DNA of 64,000 nucleotides from Congeria kusceri. Lineage: Eukaryota; Mollusca; Bivalvia; Myida; Dreissenidae. Position 1 is the stretch's first letter; the number at the start of each line of letters is the position of its first letter. The translations under genes were made by a program, and so were the position numbers. Below the pieces are notes generated by a model. That model saw nothing but the letters and a program-made list of their open reading frames with translations, was not told the DNA's origin and searched no databases. Location: positions 40,917,341 to 40,981,340 of the forward strand of contig CM051038.1 of NCBI GenBank assembly GCA_027627225.1, written 5' to 3'. Positions 33,393 to 45,000 of the stretch are shown here, one piece after another.

Positions 33393-34852
33393 TTATTTAC
33401 TTCCGAATTTGCCGCCTCCGCCACCACCACCGCAACCACCACATCCACCACCTCCACCTCCACAATGACCACCTCCGCCGCCACCTCCGTTTCCGTCACA
33501 TGCCCCGCCTCCCATCCCGGCGCTGTTTCCCCCGTTGCCCATCTTACAACATCCGGGCAGACACTGGCCACCACACTCCGTGCAGGACATCGTGGCGTCG
33601 CATCGGTACTCTCCTCCACTATAGGAATCAGTGGGCCTAAAATTGCAGACGATTGATGTATGTTCTGCTTATTCCAAAATTATATATGTCGTAAAACAGT
33701 TTTAATTGATATTTGAGAATTAAAACGGTTAAATGCTGATTTGATTGCCTTTGATCTTCAAACCGACAGTACCTTATTATATTTTCATATATTTTTTTTT
33801 TCAATAAAATTCCGGTGATAGTTCTTTTATTACCAACGGCAATATGAAGTATTAACTGACAGTTTATGGTTTCGTGTGATTAATTGTTAATTATATTCCC
33901 TATAGGTTAGATACCAGAAATTCCAATTCCCATAGGGTCCCATTATAAAACGGCAAACTTTCCGAGCATTTTTCTAGCATTTTCTTTATTTCAGACTGTG
34001 CAAGCCTCGTATCCATTTAAAGATCAATCTGTCCTCTTCCAAAATTCGCAATAAAAAAGATACGTCATGTTACTTCTAAACAAATGCATCGCACTTCAAT
34101 GCAGCACCCGGTAGAAAACAGGGTTTTGGCAGTTATATTTCGACAAAAGCCCCATACCACAGTAAACACACCCTAAAATTTCACCTTTCAAGTTAGTATC
34201 CAATGAAATGCACCAAAATGTTGCAGACACACATAGGATATTAGAAATATCCAGAATAGCATGTCTCAGATTGCTAAATGGCTTTTATACCAGAAGAGAA
34301 GAGGAACTCTTCAGTAAGAGGCACTACTTTCGAATGGACCACGGAGGGATACACAATGATTTATTGGTATCTAACCTATAAAACTGAAGGTGGACGGTTA
34401 AGTTCATTGACACATTAGCAGCAGTGTCAAATTCTGTCTTGTTCATGTAAACTATCTTTGTCTCGGTCTCTTACTACCCTCCCAGCGCTTTGATTATTTA
34501 GAGATTTTTTTTTTAGATTTGGAAATGTCAATTTCGATTTCGAAGCATGAAACCTGGATATTTTGTTAAAAATACATTGGTTCAGTAGTTTTTCACATTT
34601 CAATATGAGCAGGATATCAATGTAAACTAAGTTCTCAAGCATTAACTATGTCTTGAGTGTTAAGTCATGCTTTATAGTGAAATATTGGTTCTTTATTGTA
34701 ACGAAAGTACTTGCGCTTCGCAGTTCGGCAGTCTTAGAATATATCATATATCAGACATAAATTTAAAATGCAGAAAATATATATAAGATAAAAAGCACTT
34801 GTCACCGTTCTTCACAAATATATTACCTTAATTTGCTTTCCGAGGTACCCAT
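33393..34852 (-). CDS. Cys-rich/Gly-rich small protein, family member 3 (two exons)
   Basis: Third member of the family. Exon 1 is 34827-34852 (26 nt: MGTSESKL plus AG, donor GTAATA). Exon 2 is 33393-33636 (244 nt, acceptor aattttag). The spliced frame is 89 residues plus TAA. Residues 14-21 are YSGGEYRC; the core is C21, C27, C30, C34, C38, C39, then GNGGNSAGMGGGAC. The tail differs from members 1 and 2: it adds extra cysteines in Gly (HCGGGGGGCGGCGG) and ends KFGSK. The 1.2-kb intron holds a 480-bp MITE. No signal peptide is visible. The nucleotide sequence of the core is nearly identical among the three genes while tails and introns differ, which suggests either strong constraint or gene conversion on the core. 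Confidence 0.65.
33901..34380. mobile_element. 480-bp MITE with a perfect 16-bp TIR in the gene 3 intron
   Basis: TATAGGTTAGATACCA at the left end is repeated as its exact reverse complement at the right end. No coding capacity. Confidence 0.8.
34827..34852 (-). CDS. First coding exon (26 nt) of Cys/Gly family member 3
   Basis: The minus strand reads ATG GGT ACC TCG GAA AGC AAA TTA AG followed by GTAATA. Same length, phase and residue pattern as the other two first exons. Confidence 0.6.
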
Positions 34853-36603
34853 GTAGCCAGTCGCGAATACTGCGTGTATCAAGTAATGTCTGCTTTATCC
34901 AAATGATAGGATATTAGTGTAAAAGTGTTTTATAGTACGAAACTAGTAACCTGACACTCGTTCATCTTCGTGACAAAGCGTAAGTGTGTTCGGTTGTTTG
35001 CGTTGTTTTGGCACTCTGGGTATACAGGCATTCCGGAGATAGTCGATGTATCACGATTGTTGTTTTGGACGAGTTATTGGAATGTATGTTGATTTAGATT
35101 TAAATACGCAGTAGCGAGAGTGGTAAAGACTGGTTAAGACTGGTTCCTTAATAATTTGAACAGGACGTTTAATACACGATATCACTACCGGTATACACAA
35201 ACGGGTAAATCCATTATTTATGGCACATGGCTCATTGCCCAATGACGCTAATGCAACGGTCCACCGCCTCCACTCATTCATCTGCCAGGTTTTATGACCT
35301 TCATCCGGTTGTAAAAACACTTGTGCGATGTGTCACCAGATTAACCCAAACAGGTTAGAATTCTGCCAAAATGCCACTGTCATATAAAAAGTCATAAAAT
35401 TTAGATTAATTAATTAAGGGTAAAAATCAGGATGTCCGAAAATATATAGTGTCAAAAAATAATTATTTTGGCTAAAAAAAAAGGGTGCCCAAAAATGTAT
35501 TGTCCGAAAACATAGAGCTTTTACGGTATACAAATATGGACTTTTTATCTCTGCAATATCATCTGACCATGATGAATTTTGCTGTGCACCATCACATGAT
35601 ATTGCACAGCTAATTGTTTTATTATTAAATTACTTATAAAATGAATGACAGCAAATGGTGTTTTAAGAATAAAGAACAACACACATTTATTTGTTTCAAT
35701 AATAATATAAGGACACAAATATATAATTCGGTTACTTCCCTTATTTTAACGGGATATCACGATTTCACATTTTCATTAAGTGATACAAAGGGGAAAGATG
35801 CGCAAAACGCAAGCAGCTTGGTTCACTGCTCGTAAAAGACTTCGATATTCTGTCAGCCAGGATAGGGTGTTTTGTTCCGGTTTTTTTTCCTCGCATTAAA
35901 GCTCTTTGCAAGATAGCTGTCCGACTTTAATTGCAAACTGTATTGAGGATTCCGTTTGATTAAGTTAAGCGATAATTGTACATTATTTGTTTTAATGTGA
36001 TGATGAGGATGGCTGGCTCCTCTTGCATATACTGACAAAGATTATCAACATAATAAACAAAACGTATCTAACAATTTTATACTGTCATAGAAAAGGATTA
36101 TTATTAACATTCTATATAAACAACGTTGAACGTAATTTTGTTACAACTAAATGTATTTACGTAATATCTAAGTTGATTTTGCGATAGTAAGAGTTCAATA
36201 TCAAATATTTATGGTGGTTCAAATTGTGCGCATTATGTCGTCGATCTCATATCATATACGGTATTATTATACCTCATTGTTGTCTGCAATGATAAAGTCC
36301 CATTAACCGAAAAAAGAGATATTTTGACTGTCAAAACATTTTCAACCTTTTTGACACGTGACCAAGCGAAAGTGACTGTCAGGTCATGTTACCGCGCTGA
36401 CATTTTGAATATGCAAGGCAAGTAACTGCGTCAGTTTTTTTCAGCCACATCATGAAAAGATTGCCTCTCTTGTCGTGACGTCATATAGCTGTGACGTCAC
36501 TATTTAAAACAAGCCGATTTTCTTGAAAGTTAACGGTCAGAAAAATAGTTTGCAAGTGTTTCTGAAGGTGAAATATTTATACATCTTCAATTTTGATGGG
36601 CAG
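34853..36603. other. Upstream of gene 3 to the giant element, nothing firm
   Basis: Contains a minus-strand frame at 35051-35320 (WQMNEWRRWTVALASLGNEP), not recognised and possibly a repeat. No shared promoter motif with the other Cys/Gly genes was found by eye. Confidence 0.35.
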
Positions 36604-36682
36604 AATAATGTCAACCCTCGAAACAGAATGTCACCACTCGGCATTCGCCTCGGGTGCCATTCTGCCGTCGGGTTGACAATAT
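36604..36682. repeat. Foldback repeat (about 79 bp)
   Basis: 'ataatgtcaaccc' and 'gggttgacaatat' frame an imperfect inner inverted repeat (cagaatg.cacc / ggtgccattctg). The outer motif recurs in the foldback at 40137-40279. Confidence 0.7.
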
Positions 36683-36717
36683 CAATGTCATACACGCTGC
36701 CGTATGATATCTATGTA

Positions 36718-38110
36718 GGTCCATGAAGTTGGCTAGGTAATGGGTATTGGGTATTGGGAATTCAATATCGAGCCAGGGTCGAATACCCAGCTGGGTATTG
36801 GGTATTCGAACTTTAGCGAATAACGAGCCAGAATCGAATACCCAGCTGGGTATTGGGTAATCGAACTATTGCGAATATCGAGCCAGGGTCGAATACCCAG
36901 CTGGGTATTGGGTATTCGAACTATTGCGAATATCGAGCCAGGGTCGAATACCCAGCTGGGTATTGGGTATTCGAACTTTAGCGAATAACGAGCCAGAATC
37001 GAATACCCAGCTGGGTATTGGGTATTCGAACTATTGTGAATATCGAGCCAGGGTCGAATACCCAGCTGGGTATTGGGTATTCGAACTTTAGCGAATAACG
37101 ACCAGAATCGAATACCCAGCTGGGTATTGGGTATTCGAACTATTGCGAATATCGAGCCAGAATCGAATACCCAGCTGGGTATTGGGTATTCGAACTATTG
37201 AGAATATCGAGCCAGGGTCGAATACCCAGCTGGGTATTGGGTATTCGAACTTTAGCGAATAACGAGCCAGAATCGAATACCCAGCTGGGTATTGGGTATT
37301 CGAACTATTGCGAATATCGAGCCAGAATCGAATACCCAGCTGGGTATTGGGTATTAGAACTATTGCGAATATCGAGCCAGGGTCGAATACCCAGCTTGGT
37401 ATTGGGTATTCGAACTTTAGCGAATAACGAGCCAGAATCGAATACCCAGCTGGGTATTGGGTATTCGAACTATTGCGAATATCGAGCCAGGGTCGAATAC
37501 CCAGCTGGGTATTGGGTAATCTAACTATTGCGAATATCGAGCCAGGGTCGAATACCCAGCTGGGTATTGGGTATTCGAACTTTAGCGAATAACGAGCCAG
37601 AATCGAATACCCAGCTGGGTATTGGGTGTTCGAACTATTGCGAATATCGAGCCAGGGTCGAATACCCAGGTGGGCATTGGGTATTCGAATTTTTGCGAAT
37701 ATCGAGCCAGGGTCGAATACCCAGCTGGGTATTGGGTAATCGAACTATTGCGAATATCGATCCAGGGTCGAATACCCAGCTGGGCATTGGGTATTCGAAC
37801 TTTAGCGAATATCGAGCCAGGGTCATTATTATTTAAAAATATGTTTGCGAATATGCAGCTACCTTCCAATACCCAGTTCGGTGTTACAGGGTTTCGACAT
37901 AAATCGAATATCTAGTGTGTGACGAAAACAAAGCTTGGTGTGTAATGTTCACAAAACTATTCAAGATGTAAAAAATATGTAGCCATATATGTATACATGG
38001 TTGGCAAATACACCGTAGCGAATATCCAGACAGCATCAAGTACTCAGCTCGGCATTTCTTTTTCAATATGAAACGTGTATCGAGCCAGGATTAAATATAC
38101 AGTCTGGCTG
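36718..38110 (+). repeat. Left terminal array of 55-bp repeats
   Basis: About 20 regular copies (to about 37826) followed by degenerate copies to about 38110. Two unit types alternate in part: one with 'tttagcgaataacgag' and 'agaatcg', the other with 'tattgcgaatatcgag' and 'agggtcg', giving a 110-bp higher-order unit. Each unit holds the perfect 18-bp palindrome AATACCCAGCTGGGTATT. The open frames across it are by-products. Confidence 0.95.
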
Positions 38111-38480
38111 TCCATCAAAACAGTATGCATGTGCGACCGCAGTCCCTCCGTTTGCCGTCGATGCTATTTACCATCATCAACGACCGGCAACCACAGCATT
38201 TTATTTGTACATGTGTATTTAACATTTAATTTTCCTTATAATCCACACGAAACTGTATTGTTTGAATCATAATAAAAATTGAAAATGCATAGTATGATTA
38301 CACAAGATCAAAGAGATTGTTAATCCGTCTTTAGTTTCACATGGCACGTAGATCGGAGATTTTGATAAGGCACTGAAAAGCTATTGGTTAATGACAAATT
38401 TATTTGCTTTTCCTGTAGCTCTGAATGGCTAATGTTGGTCACGTAATTGGGAACGCCCTTTTGGCGCCAGTTAATATTAC
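38111..38480. other. Spacer between left array and promoter
   Basis: No feature recognised. Presumably element-internal 5' flank of the transposase gene. Confidence 0.35.
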
Positions 38481-38490
38481 TATATATATA
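38481..38490 (+). promoter_or_regulatory. TATA box of the transposase gene
   Basis: A TATATATATA run stands about 95-100 bases upstream of the candidate start ATG at 38581. Transcription would be expected to start about 30 bases downstream, near 38515, where 'tgtcaaattg' offers an initiator-like sequence. This leaves a leader of about 65 nt. Inference from spacing only. Confidence 0.45.
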
Positions 38491-38580
38491 ACCCGCACCC
38501 GAAATATTTATTACCAGTGTCAAATTGTTTTCTTATCTAGATTCGTCTAGTTTTCACCATCGCGACTTTTTTTCTACTGA

Positions 38581-38593
38581 ATGGCTATCTGTG
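38581..38593 (+). CDS. Candidate first coding exon of the transposase gene
   Basis: ATG GCT ATC TGT G followed by GTGAGTG, a strong donor. The one-base overhang joins the acceptor at 42091 to give M-A-I-C-G-Y and then the 11-residue repeat EETKTEAAFPS / EETKREAAFPS in frame. That the joined frame is the only one showing this protein-like repeat supports the splice. Confidence 0.45.
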
Positions 38594-39369
38594 GTGAGTG
38601 TTGTTGTTTCTTAAAAATAGGAAGAATTATATATTTTTGCCATAATTGTCTATTTTATAAATCGCTTGTATGTTTTTTTTTTTCTAGGTATCAATTTGTG
38701 GCATGTAAAACAGTGAAATATTACAACACTTAATAATCATTTATTTAAATGATAAGCATCCTCTGAAATTTACTTTTAAGTGTATTTTAAGCAATTCTGT
38801 TAGTGCACTAGAACTATGATCATGCGATGTGTACCGTTTTTTGTTATAATTTTATTTAAATAAATACATATTGTTGCTAAAGAAAAAAAAATTCTACAAA
38901 ATAAGCAATGAATAAAAGGGAGGGCAAAATTATAGTCGCTGCTATGTCCGTCCGTCTAAATTTTATTTTTTATGGAATTGCGGAGGTGTGAAACGTATTT
39001 CCCCGAAAATCTTTTTCTTTCTACTCGATGTTCGTTCGTCCTTCTGCCCTTCCCATACTTCGTTTCCGCGCGAGATCTCTAACTAACAGTAATTAATGAC
39101 CTGAACATTGTTTGCAGTATAGTGTTGACAAGCATATATTGTTAGGTTACTCCGCTCTGTGACGCCGCATATGCGTGTCTCCGCATAGATGTTGCCAGTT
39201 TCGTCTATATGTGATTGTGAACGCATAGTCAGGGCGGTTTCGTCTATGCGGCGACACGCAACGCATAGATAGGTCGTTTATGCGGTCCAAGTGTGCATAT
39301 TTTGCCGCATAGACAAGGCGAACTGAAAGTATTCATCATACATTAAAAAAGTATAATATAATAACTGCA

Positions 39370-39399
39370 ATGATGATGTTGATGTTGATCATGATGATG

Positions 39400-39431
<32 letters not shown>

Positions 39432-39512
39432 GATGCGATGATGATGATTCTGATGATGATGTTGATGATGAATTTGATGATAATGATGATTATGATGATG
39501 ATGATGGATCTG
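39370..39512. repeat. (GAT)n microsatellite
   Basis: Imperfect gatgat repeats. The His/Ile-rich minus-strand frame over it is a repeat artefact. Confidence 0.9.
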
Positions 39513-40136
39513 TCGAAATGAGGATGTACTTGGCACTACCAAAAAGCGTTCCATTTCACCATTTATAAGCACCACTGCAACGCACTTTGGGGTTGACCAA
39601 GAAGCGAACACACTTTGGTGTTGAACATCGAAGTTGGGTTGATACCAGTACTATACAGCTCCATATTTAAAGCTCTTTTTAGCAAAAAAACATTTTTATC
39701 TTGTGTAGCGCGTTACTCAAAAAGTATTGCTGCTAGAGTGAATAGTTTTACAAACGTATTAACCAGCATCATCGACGGAACCCAGCGGTATCACTGCATT
39801 TTATTATACCTCACGTGACTTTCCCATGTTAATTTTCCATATACCCATCCCTGCATAATTTTGATATGCCATGACGTTGGAACGTAATATATCCCGATCG
39901 GGTTATAATTTTTAATATACCCCGCGCGTGGAGCTAAAAATAGTAACACTGGTTTTCCGAAAATACTGCTCACACTGTCTATCAGTAGACGCTTATTCAA
40001 ACGTATTGAAAATCGTTATCAATACGCGCTTGTGTATTTTCCGGTATTTTCCAGTCTTAACCAGACTAAATAAACTGTTTGTTGACTATGAATGGCTTGT
40101 TCTTTAAAAAACACTTAATTTGTTCGGTATAATAAA

Positions 40137-40279
40137 ATAAATATCATAGGCAGTTGAGGGGTATAGTAAATATTGCCCCCTTCGAAGAGTAATGTCAACC
40201 TCGGCCTGCGGCCTCGGTTGACATTACTCTCCTCGGGGTGCAATATTTACTATACCCCTCAACTGCCTATGATATTTAT
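40137..40279. repeat. Near-perfect 143-bp foldback palindrome
   Basis: The outer 40 bases of each arm (ATAAATATCATAGGCAGTTG inward) are exact reverse complements. The inner arms (gagtaatgtcaacc / ggttgacattactc) also pair, leaving a tiny loop at 'cggcctgcggcc'. It could extrude as a cruciform or represent a foldback MITE. Confidence 0.92.
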
Positions 40280-42090
40280 ATAATATACCGTGGGGGAACT
40301 GGCTGACAAAATTTCGTTTTAATAAATATTGATGAGCAAACAATTGACCAATGAAATAACAATTCTCTTTTAAATGCTCCTCGGATGAAGTCTGTAAAGC
40401 CACGATCATTTGATCGGATAACGGTACATATGAAAAAATCGAACTGACAACGGTAAATATAACGAAGCGAACACCGCCTGCATTGTAACTGTTTTGAAAA
40501 CGCGTCGTTGTGATTGGTTGAATTTCCCTGCACAATTGGACAAGGAACCAATTAGATGACTAATTATTTATTCACAAATACGAAATTTTGCTAACCTTAT
40601 CTCCTGCGGTCAATGAAGAAGCATAACGTACTCGAATGAATGTAACCATTGAGTGTACTTGTGCACGTCCATATTTTGGTCCGGATTTTTTTTACATAAG
40701 AGGAGGTTTCAGACAAAAATAAATTTTGAGGGTATCAGTGTCCTACGGACTCGTGTCTAGAAACAAAAAGTTTTTTTCATTAAATCGCTGCTGTTAGTTT
40801 GCATTCCTTAAATTAAGAAAAATTGGCCAATTCTATTGGCGTTCAAGTTTCCCGCGGAATAAATTATCTCAAGAAAATTGAGGTCGAACGTGATCTTTGT
40901 TAGTTAAGCCTTAAATATTTTGTGCATGGGAAATTAATGGCACAGTCGTTTTAGTGTCTACTTGATAAATAATGGTTGTCTTTTTTTATGCAAGTCTGGT
41001 GGTTAAAGGGACAATCTACCTCTAATAAGACATAATAGTAAATAATAGATTGTCTTTTGAAAATTAATTATTTATTGATTTCGTAACACGCATGATGGAA
41101 TGTTCATAAAGTACCGCTATGAACATTAGCACTATTGATAACGGTCCTGTAGTGTGTCGCACACTTGTCTGATATTAATTATTCAAGGTCCAGGTGTCAA
41201 GGTCATTTGTAAAATATGTGTAAATACTTTTTTGTACTAATATTAATACATTTCTAACACATTCTATCTCTTATGCAGGTCATTCATTTTCGTTCGCACA
41301 CCATATCTGTGTTGGTGACATTTAGCGTTGGTCATCTGTGTCCTATGAACACATTTCTAGTTTAACAATGTCATTATTTGCTACGAAAATTACACTATTT
41401 GCAATTATTTTGAATTATAGAATACAAATAGTTGAATTGTTTTTTTTCTTTCACTGGGATTCGAGCCTGGGTCCTTTGATGGCAAACTCTAACGCGCTAC
41501 AATAACGTCATACAGGCTTTATAAGTTTATTGCGTATTTTGCCGCTATGCTCGTGATATACGTAATTGTGAAAATACAGATGAAAATAATTACAATCGCG
41601 TCATAATGATATCCATTTCGAATGATGATTATCCCAAAAAGAAAATATATTTCTAAATCATGAATACAATGTCGCTAGTTAACATATTTGTTTACTTGCG
41701 TTGTTTGTTTGTTTGTTTGTTTGTTTGTTTTTGCAATCTATGACAAACATTTTCAAAATGGTCATTTTGCAAATCTGCGAACAGGTCCCAGAGCTTTATT
41801 ATATATTTATATAAAAGCGGTGTGTGGGGGTATTAATTACCGTTGATAGTTGTCTATTGACTCAAATGTCAAAATGACTTGCATTGCAACGAAACTCTGT
41901 TTGACCGTATTATAAGCAAAATACAACGTCTCTGCGTATACTAACGTCTGATGAGCTGTATTCGGTGTATGCTGAAAACAGCTTTTATAGTCACCGTATA
42001 CAGCTAACGCGTAAGCTGTATACAGTTTGACGATTTTTGCGTGATAATCTTCACTGTGTATATGCAAATACAATGCAAGTTTTCTTACAG

Positions 42091-45000
42091 GTTATGAAGA
42101 AACGAAAACAGAAGCCGCGTTTCCGTCAGAAGAAACAAAAAGAGAAGCCGCGTTTCCGTCAGAAGCAAAATACTGAAATCTTTGGTAGAATTGAAAAGAA
42201 AAACTACACTGAAGAAGAACTCACTAACGCAAACCAATAATGACTCTGTGGCAGCAGAGTTACGAGATGAAAGTTTAAGAAATGCAAACATTGCAAATAA
42301 AGAGACATTATTAGAGCGTACTATATTAAGACTAAAGGCACGACTGGACAAAAATGCAGGTCGATGCAGAGGAAAGACAAGTGACGAAAAGCCCACGAAA
42401 TAGTGTAAATTGTCTGAAAATGAAGAAAAAGACAAAACAATGCAAATTGATCAAACAAATGAACAGACATATAGAACTGATCGAGGTCACTTATCGAATA
42501 TAGGTGAAGACCAATCAACGGAATTATCCTGTAAAATAACTGATGCTTTTTCTGAGCAAAGCAATGCTTTGGTTAATGAATACGCAGCACCGACAGTTAA
42601 AAATTTAAATCCAGTGCAAGCTGTACCATTCACTTCACAAGGCTTATATGTTCGAGAATATGAGAAAACGGATATCATGAATAACGAAACCGAAGATCAA
42701 ATAAACAAGAAACTAGCGGATACGAATGCCAATGTATTTACTATGCATAGTGAAATGGAAATGAACAATGTCGAAAGCAGTCTTAGTGACACTTCAGCCG
42801 GGGAAATCAAACATGAATTAAAATCAAAACGGAAAAAGAAAAGGCGCAACAAAAAAAAGAAATACCAGTGTGTGAGTGAATATCGATATCTAGAAGATAA
42901 TGAAGAGAAACTAACGAAAACAAACAAACAAGACCCATGTTATACTGAACAAAGATACGTAAATGAGATAAACATTAATCACATTAATCAAGTAGACTCA
43001 ACTATGAATGAATCTTACATCGGAAAAAGAAACAAAAGGAAAACGAATATACAAACAAAACATTTAGCACCAGCGGAACACGATTCCAATGACGTGAATG
43101 AAATATCAAACAGAGGAAGACGAAAGAAAAAGAAAGATCAAAAAAACAAACACGGTAAATCACCCATTCTAGAAAGTCAAGGGAACAGTTACGACAGTGA
43201 TCATTTAGAGAAAAGCCGGACATGTACTGACAATAGATCAATAGAAACGGTACACATAGAACAAACGTACTCTCAGGCAAATGTTCATGTGACAGGAAAT
43301 GAAGAGCAAATACACGGTTTGGCAGATACTTTGAGTGAAAATACAAGCGATAAAGTAGCAACGAAAAAGAAACATAAACATAAAAGAAAGCATAACCAAA
43401 AGAGCCAACTTAACAGCACTAACGGTTTGAGTAATGAAAATGCAGAAAAAGGAATGGATAAAAATGAAACAATCGTCCATGATAATGAAATAGAGACGAA
43501 AATGGTACCAGAAGGCGCACAAACACAGGTACAGAAAACACTCGAAAACTGTGACCATGACCGAGTGCAGCTGAACATTTCCAGTAATGAATGGTTAACA
43601 ATTAAACCTGAAACAAAAGTATATGGTGGTCGCGGCAAAACAGCAAGAAGACTTAAGGGACCATGGACAGACCTAATTTCGAAGGTCAATGAAATTGAAA
43701 AAGGCTGTGTTCTATCATTTAAAACACATAATGTAAAAAAGAAAGGTAGTAGGAAAACGTCAGCACCATTCATAACGGCAACAGCAGTGTGTACAGGAAC
43801 ACTTTGTACAGCCAAATATCACTTTTCAATTGAAAATGAACCCACATGTGACACCAATGATATAGCAGTTTCATGCAAAGTTACAGGTACAATTATTCAC
43901 AACAAGACTGAAGTCAATAGACGAAACATAACGGGGATGAAACGTGTAGAAATAGATGACGAACTAAAAAAAACAGGATCTTTGAATAAATTTTATGACA
44001 ATTTAGTAAGCAGCAATACTGAGCAATTAGACAAGGGCAACTATACCTCTGTCCCCAACCCGAATGTGCTTCGGAAAATTGTATCAGAGCAGAAAAAAAG
44101 GAAAATTTGCACGACAATATATTAGCAGAATTGCAATTGCTGAAAGAAGCATATGATAATGAAAATGACCCGTACATAAGAGAAATAGGATTGGTACCTT
44201 TTTATGTCATTCTTTATTCCAGCAAGCAAATTGATGTCTTAAGGCAAAATGGACATTCAACAACTTTACATCTGGACGCCACTGGAGGTGTTATAATGCC
44301 TAGTCCCGGTCAAAAAAGGCCCTATCTTTATTCAATAGTCATGCGACCAAATCCTTCATCACCACCAGTGTCAATAGCAGACATGATAAGCACGCAACAT
44401 AGTGTTCCCAGAATTGAGTACTTTCTTAAAACGGTGCAAAGAGAAGCAAAATTGGGTGGCAAAAATTTGGAAGTTAAACAAGTAGAAACGGACTTTAGTT
44501 ACCCGCTTGTACACGGGGTACTTCAAACCTTTAACAGTATGCAACTGAAAAATTACTTGCAAGCATGTGAAAAGATTGTTTCTAAGAACACCAAACCATC
44601 AGAATTCACGGTGCTGCATTTGTGTTCTGCTCATATATTCAAAGATTTTACAAGACAACTAAAAAAGTATGAACCATCAATGCCAAAGAAACAACGCTTT
44701 TTCGTGTATAAAGTATTTGGCCTCCTTCAAAACGCGTCATCAATTGAAGATGCAAAAGAATTGTTCAAGGACATCTGTCAGATATTCCTTACAAAAGAAA
44801 TGACGCAAGAAGTTGAAGTATCAATTCAAAACATTGATAGAAGACTGAAGAACGTGAACGAAATTGATGCTGATATAGATAGATGAAACTGTTACACGTG
44901 AAGATGATATGGACGATCTGTTCTATAACGATAATTCCAAAACCATACGGGAAGCATCGCCATTTCATGAAATGTTTCGAGCGATCGCCGACAGTATAGA

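Larger units (their letters stand above)
38594..42090. other. Intron 1 of the transposase gene with repeat insertions
   Basis: About 3.5 kb ending at a strong acceptor (gttttcttacag). It holds a (GAT)n run, one unit of the 160-bp repeat seen at 51750-52450 (about 39690-39770), a foldback at 40137-40279 and a (GTTT)n run at about 41701-41730. No other gene seen. Confidence 0.45.

Noticed and set aside
43285..43815. Minus-strand frames across the transposase exon
   Set aside because: Shadows of the plus-strand coding sequence; hydrophobic because the antisense of Lys/Glu-rich codons gives Phe/Leu/Ser.
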